Source of the DNA: Clostridiales bacterium | GTDB lineage: Bacteria > Bacillota > Clostridia > Christensenellales > JAISNN01 | Assembly (NCBI GenBank): GCA_031289865.1 | Contig: JAITOQ010000206.1 | Location: 1-19,712 of the forward strand | Direction of reading: 5' to 3' | DNA: 19,712 bases | Shown here: positions 1 through 6,000 of the stretch, piece by piece | How the letters are laid out: each line of letters begins with the position of its first letter | How positions within the stretch are numbered: position 1 is the first letter of the stretch | Translations under genes and position numbers: made by a program | Notes under the pieces: generated by a model | What the model was told of the DNA's origin: nothing | The model's database searches: none | The model's input: only the letters and a program-made list of their open reading frames with translations

Positions 1-100
1 TGTGCATCGATAGAAGACATACAACGAAAGCTGCCGCAACTGTGTAGGCAGTCAAAACGATTGCGGAAGTATAGACTGATTTGTTTATCCTAACGCATAT

Positions 101-114
101 GGGGCATCGTCCCC
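101..114. repeat. Small GC-rich hairpin near the RAYT gene
   Basis: GGGG at 101-104 faces CCCC at 111-114 across a six-base loop. It stands alone in AT-rich sequence just before the tandem repeat array downstream of the transposase. Short GC hairpins next to RAYT genes are the typical form of REP-like elements. One copy is visible here, so assignment to a REP family is inference. In positions 1-100 I see no gene, only a weak CCGCAA/TTGCGG inverted pair (34-39 and 61-66). Confidence 0.35.
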
Positions 115-116
115 TA

Positions 117-252
117 CACCGATTTTTGTGGTTTTTACCATGATTTTGCATGATTCACACCGCGTTTTTGTGGTTTTTATCATGATTTTGCATGATTCAC
201 ACCGATTTTTGTGGTTTATACCATGATTTTACATGATTCACACCGCGTTTTT
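117..252. repeat. Tandem 41-42 bp repeats, about 3.3 units, each with a mini-hairpin
   Basis: Units run 117-155, 156-197, 198-238 and a partial at 239-252. Each is built as CACACCG(A/CG)TTTTTGTGG, then a short hairpin, then CATGATTTT(G/A)CATGATT. The hairpin core is TGGTTTTTACCA at 129-140, TGGTTTTTATCA at 171-182 (one G-U pair as RNA) and TGGTTTATACCA at 212-223. The array ends just before the stop codon of the transposase gene, which lies on the opposite strand. Confidence 0.75.
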
Positions 253-259
253 ATATGCT

Positions 260-880
260 TTATATCGTAATTACCTTATATAATTCGTCATTTGCCCATT
301 TAATTGGATTTGTGTCGATATATTCCCATATCTTTTCATATTCGGATTCATTGCGAATAATATGGTCGTAATACGAACGCTGCCAAATCGACCCACCGCA
401 TTCCCTTGTAATCATTGTCTTTAACGTCCTAATTACTGTCGGTATATCCGCCGACGTATTCGCCGACATATTCGCCGACGCATTCGCCGACGCATTCACC
501 GACGCATTCACCGACGTATTCGCCGACGTATTCGCCGACGTATTCGCCGACGCATTCACTGACGCATTCGCCGACGTATTCACTGACGTATTCGCAACCT
601 TTTTAATCTCCGTTATTTCAATTATCATGTGAACATGATTCGGCATAATGCAATACTTATCTATATGTATATTTTTGTACCGTGCGTCGATTTTTTCTAT
701 ATGCCTTTTTGTGATTTCTCCGTATTCGGTCAATGCAATTTCGTCCCCATCGTGCCGTATATCGCCCAAAAGGGTCATGTGTTCAGCCGTACAAAACGTA
801 ACGAAATACATTCCATACGCCCCGTAATCAAAATCGATTAAACGTAATGTTTTTCGCGATCTAAATTCCGTTGCGTCCAT
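260..880 (-). CDS. RAYT / IS200-like Y1 transposase family protein
   Basis: Predicted single-strand DNA transposase of the REP-associated tyrosine transposase type, 206 residues. The HUH-type metal-binding motif is visible as MPNHVHMI (His82 and His84). The N-terminal YGMYFVTFCT strand and the C-terminal WQRSYYDHIIRNESEYEKIWEYIDTNP-like block (about 165-192) are characteristic of this family. RAYTs are usually single-copy domesticated transposases linked to REP palindromes. The catalytic Tyr is not obvious: the helix VIRTLKTMIT has none, so Tyr170/Tyr171 or loss of activity must be considered. Residues 97-144 are an inserted low-complexity tract of 12 tetrapeptides, N-[T/A/M]-S-[A/V], not part of the fold. 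The ATG at 878-880 has only a weak GGGGTG site upstream. Flanking repeats support the RAYT identity. Confidence 0.85.
   Translation of the reverse strand: MDATEFRSRKTLRLIDFDYGAYGMYFVTFCTAEHMTLLGDIRHDGDEIALTEYGEITKRHIEKIDARYKNIHIDKYCIMPNHVHMIIEITEIKKVANTSVNTSANASVNASANTSANTSANTSVNASVNASANASANMSANTSADIPTVIRTLKTMITRECGGSIWQRSYYDHIIRNESEYEKIWEYIDTNPIKWANDELYKVITI
449..592 (-). repeat. 12-bp tandem repeat (12 units) inside the transposase gene
   Basis: Twelve contiguous units of the plus-strand form CGCCGACGTATT, with variants at three positions (GCATT, ACATT, CACTGA or CACCGA). The minus strand reads them as NTSA, NASA, NASV and NMSA. The period is a multiple of three, so gain or loss of units keeps the reading frame. 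The tract lies between the HUH motif and the C-terminal block of the transposase. Confidence 0.95.
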
Positions 881-967
881 TCGCGTTCACCCCGTGTTAT
901 CCCGTTTTTTTTGTGTCGGTTTTTTTGATTTTTTCGTTTCTATACCGCGTGTTTTACAGTTTTCCTC

Positions 968-1009
968 AAAAAAACAATTAAGCCTCCCGGCAATCAAAGC
1001 GGAGAGGCT
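968..1009 (-). terminator. Intrinsic terminator (minus strand)
   Basis: Read on the minus strand, AGCCTC (1009-1004) pairs with GAGGCT (986-981). Most of the inner bases also pair (TCCG with CCGG). After a short TTAATTG comes a run of seven T (974-968). It lies between the promoter at 1056-1084 and the transposase start at 880, so it either ends a short RNA or attenuates the transposase transcript. Confidence 0.65.
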
Positions 1010-1049
1010 AAAAGGCGTAAATGGTATTTTAACCGCCATTCTCGGATCT
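968..1049 (-). ncRNA. Candidate small RNA or attenuated leader, about 80 nt
   Basis: This segment is bounded by a near-consensus promoter (1056-1084) and a Rho-independent-type terminator (968-1009). It has no plausible ORF. Besides the terminator stem, alternative pairings are visible: AATGG/CCATT (1020-1024 with 1036-1040), GGCG/CGCC (1014-1017 with 1034-1037) and GGT/ACC inside. Mutually exclusive helices upstream of a terminator are what a regulated leader would show, but a free sRNA fits too. I recognise no Rfam family. The existence of a transcript is inference from promoter and terminator only. Confidence 0.4.
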
Positions 1050-1055
1050 ATATAT

Positions 1056-1084
1056 AGTATACCCCCTTATCTCGGTTTTGTCAA
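1056..1084 (-). promoter_or_regulatory. Sigma-A type promoter, minus strand
   Basis: TTGACA (1084-1079) and TATACT (1061-1056) are separated by exactly 17 bp. The predicted start near 1049 would begin the short RNA at 1049-968 and, on read-through, the transposase mRNA. Confidence 0.75.
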
Positions 1085-1180
1085 GGGGTTTCTGTTATAT
1101 TTTATGCAAAAATCTTAAAAAAATTTAAATTTTTTACCAAAAATAACGTAGATGTTAACGAAAGTCTACACAATTTTGTC

Positions 1181-1209
1181 ATTATACCACATTCTCGTCT
1201 CGATTTCAA
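1181..1209 (-). promoter_or_regulatory. Second minus-strand promoter
   Basis: TTGAAA (1209-1204), a 17-bp spacer and TATAAT (1186-1181). Just downstream lies a GTAGA/TCTAC hairpin (1169-1148) followed by a short T-rich run. It is therefore unclear whether this promoter drives anything longer than a tiny transcript. It lies upstream of the 1056-1084 promoter in the same direction. Confidence 0.55.
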
Positions 1210-1252
1210 TACTTTTCCGAAAAAATATTTACAGAGAAAAGAATGAAACATC

Positions 1253-1282
1253 TTGACAGACGCATCATAATTATGATACAAT
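1253..1282 (+). promoter_or_regulatory. Promoter of the Phd-RelE operon with palindromic operator
   Basis: TTGACA (1253-1258), an 18-bp spacer and TACAAT (1277-1282). The spacer contains a perfect 14-bp palindrome, ATCATAATTATGAT (1264-1277), which touches the -10 box. Phd/YefM antitoxins classically repress their own operon by binding short palindromes at the promoter, so this is the likely autoregulatory operator. The palindrome is seen directly; the binding is inferred. Confidence 0.75.
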
Positions 1283-1300
1283 AAAGTCGGATTTTAAGGG

Positions 1301-1459
1301 GAAACCGCCGGTTAAGTAACGTCGTCAGATTTGCGTTGGATTTTTTTGTGCGTTTTTCGTAGTTTGAGGGCGCATACGGGAAGTATGCAACCGAAATATA
1401 CGGGAAACGGGCGGAAAAAGACGGCGTAAAGATGACGGCGGGACTTAACCGGCGGTTTC
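1301..1459. mobile_element. 159-bp long hairpin element (MITE-like) with 17-bp terminal inverted repeats
   Basis: GAAACCGCCGGTTAAGT (1301-1317) is the exact reverse complement of 1443-1459. Pairing continues inward, imperfectly: 1321-1327 with 1433-1439, and 1330-1337 with 1423-1430. It ends in a perfect GCATAC/GTATGC hairpin (1372-1377 and 1383-1388) at the exact centre of the element. The direct repeat AAGGG flanks it on both sides (1296-1300 and 1460-1464), consistent with a 5-bp target duplication. Removing the element and one repeat copy restores a short leader with a normal AAGGGGG site before the antitoxin ATG. No coding capacity. The alternative is a native structured 5' leader of the operon. 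Confidence 0.7.
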
Positions 1460-1474
1460 AAGGGGGTGCGCGGT

Positions 1475-1741
1475 ATGGCACATATTATTCCTATCAGAGA
1501 TTTAAGAAAGTGCGCGGAAATTTCGGAGCTTGCGCATAAAAGCGGCGAGCCTATTTTTGTTACGCGTAACGGATACGGCGATATGGTCATTATGAGTATG
1601 GAATCATACGAAAAAAACTTTGCTGAAAACGCCGTTTACAATGCGATTGCCGAATCGGTAGAGCAAGTCAAAAACGGAGCAAAACCGATACCCATAGATG
1701 AGGTTTTTGAGAGATTAGAGGCAAAATATGCCGGACATTAA
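1475..1741 (+). CDS. Antitoxin, Phd/YefM family
   Basis: 88-residue type II antitoxin. The N-terminus (MAHIIPIRDLRKCAEISELA) and the strand IFVTRNGYGDMVIMSMESYEK (about residues 26-46) are the usual Phd/YefM DNA-binding and dimerisation fold. The C-terminus is the acidic, helical toxin-neutralising part. I chose the ATG at 1475 because AAGGGGG (1460-1466) is spaced eight bases from it; a GTG at 1466 is in frame but overlaps that site. The gene overlaps the next one by 14 bp, the common layout for antitoxin then toxin. Autoregulation through the 1264-1277 palindrome is likely. A long hairpin element abuts its ribosome binding site. Confidence 0.9.
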   Translation: MAHIIPIRDLRKCAEISELAHKSGEPIFVTRNGYGDMVIMSMESYEKNFAENAVYNAIAESVEQVKNGAKPIPIDEVFERLEAKYAGH

Positions 1742-2048
1742 ATACGCGGTGGAAATATATCCGCTTGCGTTTGACGATCTCGACGGAATCTACCGTTATT
1801 ACTACGAGGAATCGCAAGACGAAGCGGTATCAAAGAAAGTCACGGAAGAGTTAAAAGCGAGAATATACGGGCTTGCTTTTATGCCTAAAAAAAATCCGCT
1901 TGCGCGTGAACGCCGTCTCAAAAAAGACGGATTTCGTAAATTGATTTGCGATAATTATGTTATACCGTTTTTAATCGACGAAGAGAAAAAAATAGTATCC
2001 GTCGTACGCGTTTTTCACGCTAAAATGAACTACATAAAATATTTATAA
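1728..2048 (+). CDS. Toxin, RelE/ParE family
   Basis: 106-residue protein with the RelE/ParE plan. An N-terminal strand and helix (YAVEIYPLAFDDLDGIYRYY) is followed by a helix with EELKARIYGLAFMP, then the central basic segment RERRLKKDGFRKLICDNYVI, and a C-terminal strand with VVRVFHAKMNY. The family includes ribosome-dependent mRNA nucleases (RelE/YoeB type) and gyrase inhibitors (ParE type); the sequence does not decide between them. Partnership with a Phd/YefM antitoxin favours the RelE/YoeB-like nuclease side. The start codon lies within the antitoxin gene, suggesting translational coupling. It looks intact, with no terminator immediately after it on this strand. Confidence 0.88.
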   Translation: MPDIKYAVEIYPLAFDDLDGIYRYYYEESQDEAVSKKVTEELKARIYGLAFMPKKNPLARERRLKKDGFRKLICDNYVIPFLIDEEKKIVSVVRVFHAKMNYIKYL

Positions 2049-2097
2049 AACGGCATAGAAGCGAAAAAAGAACGGGACAATTTGCATTCTATTCGGC

Positions 2098-2155
2098 AAA
2101 AAAAAACGGAGCAAGTTGTATTCAAATTGTATACAACTAAAATCGCACTCCTCCG
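2098..2155 (-). terminator. Terminator of the RelB-RelE operon (minus strand)
   Basis: On the minus strand an outer stem CGGAG/CTCCG (2155-2151 with 2111-2107) encloses a perfect AGTTGTAT/ATACAACT hairpin (2138-2131 with 2121-2114). It is followed directly by nine T (2106-2098). This is one-sided: on the plus strand there is no T run. The rest of 2049-2299 holds only a small GAGTT/AACTC hairpin near 2224-2236 and no gene I can support. Confidence 0.65.
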
Positions 2156-2299
2156 ACGGTAAATTTTATGAAACCGACGTTTTAAACACGGAAGGTATAC
2201 TTAGGCTTGTCCAATCGATAACGAGTTGATAAACTCAATTAAAAATTCAGCCATACGATAGAATGTATGCGGCATAAAACGGAAAAATGATTGGTTTTT

Positions 2300-2638
2300 T
2301 CAATCATCTTCTTCGGCGATCGCTTGCGGTTCTTTCAAATCGAGCGTAACTAAGTAATCGCTTCGTCCGTCTAAAACACGGTAAACATTCAAAAATTCAC
2401 CGTCGATTTTATAAAAAACAAAGTACGGTTTTAAAATACAAAACATATAATCGGTCTGTATCTCGTACCGTTTTTGCAAGCTACCGCCGATAAGCAGACT
2501 ATCCGCTAAGTCATCAAACGCTTTATATATCCGTTTCGCCGTTCGATTGGCGGCTGTCGGATTGTCTTTTTTGATATAATCCCTAATTGCGGCAACGTCG
2601 TTATGCGCCATCGGGTTAATTCGCAGTAGTAGCTTCAT
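2300..2638 (-). CDS. Toxin, RelE/ParE family (second locus)
   Basis: 112 residues from the ATG at 2636-2638, preceded on its strand by GGGGG about ten bases upstream and separated from the antitoxin stop by five bases. An in-frame upstream start would run into the antitoxin and lacks a good site. Family features are an N-terminal strand LLLRINPMAHNDVAAIRDYI, a helical hairpin to about residue 50, the YMFCILKPYFVFYKI strands and the C-terminal VYRVLDGRSDYLVTL block. That last block resembles ParE-like proteins that end with an Arg-x-Asp-Tyr motif. The C-terminus is unusually acidic (EEDD). Probably an mRNA nuclease or gyrase-directed toxin neutralised by the upstream RelB/DinJ protein. Confidence 0.87.
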   Translation of the reverse strand: MKLLLRINPMAHNDVAAIRDYIKKDNPTAANRTAKRIYKAFDDLADSLLIGGSLQKRYEIQTDYMFCILKPYFVFYKIDGEFLNVYRVLDGRSDYLVTLDLKEPQAIAEEDD

Positions 2639-2643
2639 TTTTA

Positions 2644-2928
2644 TTATACCCCCAATCTCGTCATGCTTTCTTCCGCTGTCAGCCATTCTCCTCCGTTCGC
2701 AATCGCGTCTTCGGCTTCCTTTAATTTAGACATCAAAACGGCTTGCGCTTCCGATTTTGTCATCGGCGGGACTTTTACCGCAAATGGCAATCCTTTTTGC
2801 AATACGACTTGATTGAGAAATATGTTGATTGCTTCGCTTGCCGTAAGTCCGAGTTGTGATAATACTTGCTCCACGTTTGCCTTTAGCATAGGGTCTACCC
2901 TCGTATATACTGTTTCTGTTTTTGCCAT
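2644..2928 (-). CDS. Antitoxin, RelB/DinJ family
   Basis: 94 residues. The N-terminal ribbon-helix-helix is easy to see: a beta strand TVYTRVDPMLKANVEQVL, then LGLTASEAINIFLNQVVLQKGLPFAV (about 8-52). This is diagnostic of the RelB/DinJ family, which binds operator DNA as a dimer. The C-terminal half is a charged helix expected to wrap the toxin. A strong GGAGGGG site precedes the ATG at 2926-2928. Its toxin follows after five bases, so the two form one operon from the promoter at 2959-2987 to the terminator at 2098-2155. Confidence 0.93.
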   Translation of the reverse strand: MAKTETVYTRVDPMLKANVEQVLSQLGLTASEAINIFLNQVVLQKGLPFAVKVPPMTKSEAQAVLMSKLKEAEDAIANGGEWLTAEESMTRLGV

Positions 2929-2958
2929 AATGAACCCCTCCTATATCAGTGTATGCAA

Positions 2959-2987
2959 ATTATATCACAATTATAGGACAAACGCAA
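2959..2987 (-). promoter_or_regulatory. Promoter of the RelB-RelE operon
   Basis: TTGCGT (2987-2982), a 17-bp spacer and a perfect TATAAT (2964-2959) on the minus strand. The AT-rich spacer and the leader contain TATATCA twice (plus strand, 2943-2949 and 2961-2967), possible RelB half-sites. Confidence 0.65.
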
Positions 2988-2999
2988 GCATTTCCCCAC

Positions 3000-3040
3000 A
3001 AAAAAAACATAGGTCGGAGTTTTTATACTCCGACCTATGT
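3000..3040 (-). terminator. Strong terminator of the surface lipoprotein gene
   Basis: A perfect 14-bp stem ACATAGGTCGGAGT/ACTCCGACCTATGT (3007-3020 with 3027-3040) has a six-base loop. On the minus strand it is followed by a run of T (plus-strand A at 3000-3007). It lies 46 bases past the stop codon of the large minus-strand gene and upstream of the RelB promoter, insulating the two units. Confidence 0.92.
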
Positions 3041-3085
3041 TTAATTGTTTAGTTTAAAACTCTTTCTTCCGCTCTTCTCCGATTC

Positions 3086-6000
3086 CTATTTAAGGATAGG
3101 ACCGATTTTTGAGCCGATATTGATTCCGGAGAAGTCCCAAACTGAAGTACTCCAACCGAGCGTGGTATAGAATGACGAGTTGTTGAGGTTTGTAACCGTG
3201 GTTGCCGACCCGCCGACACCCGCGCCGCCGTTTACATAGTAACAGCCCGTAATGCCTCTTGCTCCTACCTCGCCGTGATCGCCGTAATCCGCGCCGACCG
3301 CGCCGCCTACGCTATCGATATTGGTCGCGTTGAGCGCACCCGCCGCAAAGGAGTTTTTGACCTCCATCGCGCCGTAGATATCCGCGCAGATACCGCCCGC
3401 CGCCGTACGCGACATATTGTTTGCGACGTCTGTTACGGTAATATTTCCGAGCGAATAGCTGTTCTCCACCTTACCCGTCCACGCAAGACCCGTGATACCG
3501 CCGCCGCCGACAAAGCCGCGACCGCTGACGGTACTCTCGCCTCTTGCCGTGACGTTACTCGTCGAATAACAATTTGAGATAATCGTCCCGAAGCTAAAGC
3601 CCGCGATACCCGCCGCATTTCCCATACTGACCTTGCTGCTGCCCTTAAAGTCAACCGAAACAGCACCCGTCGCATACGATGTGGCGATACTCCCGCCGTC
3701 CGTACTTATACCGACCAAACCGCCCGCGCTTATAAGTGACGAGTCAACTGTGCCGTTTCCCGTTTCCTCCGCGATGACGGTAACTGTCGCCGTCGAGTAA
3801 CTCTTTGAGATTGTGCTGAAACTCTTCCCTATCAAACCGCCCGCATGAGCCAACAATCTGAGGGAGGCTTTTGCATTCACGCTCACCGTACCCGTCGCAT
3901 AAGACCCCGTGATAGTGCCGCCGCCCGCGTGTCCGATAAGACCGCCCGCCGCCGCGCTGTAAATCGCGCCGTTAGCCTCATAGTAACTCTCACATGGAAG
4001 AGTTACCCATGCCGCCGCGGTTTCCCTAACGGACGCAGTGATAACCGCGTTTACATTTACATTTGTCGCATAGCTGTTTTCAATCGTTCCCGTTTGACCC
4101 GCACCATAAATAAGGTCGCCGACCAAACCGCCCGACGCCGCTTGTACACGGCTCGCATTTATCGTATTGTTTATCGTTACGTTGTTGACACTGCAATTAT
4201 TGATACTGCTTAGGTTGTGTGCAAGTCCGATAAGCCCGCCCGCATGAACCAAGGCATAACCCGTCGCCGCCGCCACCGTCGTATTGACCGTAAGCGTACT
4301 TGGCTGCAGCGTACTGCCCGCGATAGCGTTTGTAATTATCTTTCTGCCCGCGTATCCGCTCATCAGACCCGCATATATCTCTATAGCCTCGCCGTCCGCG
4401 GCCGAAACTCCGTTGACGCTGTTGACGGTAATGTCGATATTGCCCCAAGCCAAAATTGTACTATCGGTATAAGCCACATCTCCGCCCGCGACAAGCCCGA
4501 CATACGCTTCAACGTTTCCGCTTGTTCCCGTCTTTGTGATGTTGATAACGATACTTCCGTTAGTCGCCGCTATGTTTTCGAGGACTCCGTCATTGTTTCC
4601 GACCACGCCGCCCACATAGATTCTGGTGTTCTCGCTGAACGTCCCCGTGACGGTAATCACAAAGCCCGTTACGGTCAGATTTTTTGTACCGCCGAAGCCG
4701 CCCGCGGCAATAAAGCCCATGTGTGCCTTTTTGTCCCCGTTGTCCGGATCGGTTAGCCAATCGTTTGTAATCGTGTAGTTTGACAAGGTGTGGTTTCGTC
4801 CGTCAAACGCTCCGAAGAAGCCCGCATTAGACGACCCGATAGGCGTAATTTCCTCGCCTTGATAATTGATATCGACGTTGAGCGCGATATATTCGGGCGC
4901 ATTGTTTCCGTTATACTTTGAATAGATATAGTTCAACCGTGAGGTTTCGGATAAATACTTGATCTCTTTTGCCGACGACAAGACCCATGGGTCGCCCGAT
5001 ATTCCTTGTCCTTGTGTAAACGCTACGTTCACTCCGTAAGCCTCGATAATCTCCACGCCTCTGTATTCGGTGTCCGTATCGCTTGTCGAATAGCCCGTAG
5101 TCTTTACGTTATTCGCGCCGCGCTCGCCCGCCAAAACCGCATCGCTTCCCGTGACTTTTGTCGAGAGGATTCCCGCATAAGCCGCGCCCGCAATCGCTCC
5201 CGCCGCCGCTATATTTTGTGCGCCGTTTGCAAGCTGGATATTCGCGGTCAAATTGACCGACGCGCTCGTTTCGTTATTTAAAATGCGACCGACGGAGCTG
5301 CCCGCGATTCCTCCCGCATAAGCCGTAAGCTGACCCGTCGCGGAAACCGTCCCCGTGATAACTCCGCTGACGATATTATTTGTAATGTCGCCTTTATCCG
5401 ACAACCCGACGATACCGCCGATAGCGAGAGTCGCGTAATAGCGCGCTATACCGAGGGTACTCGTACCCGCCGCGTTAGATCTACTTTCCGCCGTAGAAGT
5501 CGACGCGACGACGTTCGCCGTAATCTCTACATTGTTTACTTGATTGCTTGAAATCGTACCCGTCTGATACGCGCTTCCTATCAATCCGCCGACTTGCGCT
5601 TGACCCTTTAAAGCCGTGCCGCCCATATTGACGGTGAGAGTCGCCGAGGATACGATATTTCCCGTTATCAAGAAATTGGACTGCGATTCTTCAATACAAC
5701 CGACCAAACCGCCCACATTGACATACGCTTCCGCGGTCCCTTGACGAACGGTCGTGGAATTGACGGTCCCCGATGCGGTTATGCCGGAAATTGCGCTGTT
5801 GTCGTAACCCAAGCCGAAAAACAGACCGATACATTCTTCTAACGGACCGCCGTGTGTCACGTTCGCCGTAATCGAACCGGACGCAACTCCGCTCCTGATC
5901 GGTCCCGATATCAAAGCTCCCGCGACCAATCCGATAAACACTTCCGATTGCTCGATAGATGTGATCGTCACCGTAATCGTTCCGTTTGTCGCCGAGTTGT

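Noticed and set aside
1..100. Possible gene end or tRNA at the window start
   Set aside because: No cloverleaf, no open frame of useful length and no recognisable motif; only a 6-bp inverted pair.
449..592. CRISPR array
   Set aside because: The repeats are 12 bp and contiguous with no spacers, and they lie in frame inside a transposase gene.
1312..1590. Minus-strand ORF across the hairpin element and antitoxin start
   Set aside because: It runs through the palindrome and antisense to the antitoxin. There is no ribosome binding site and the translation resembles nothing, so I do not treat it as a transposase of the element.
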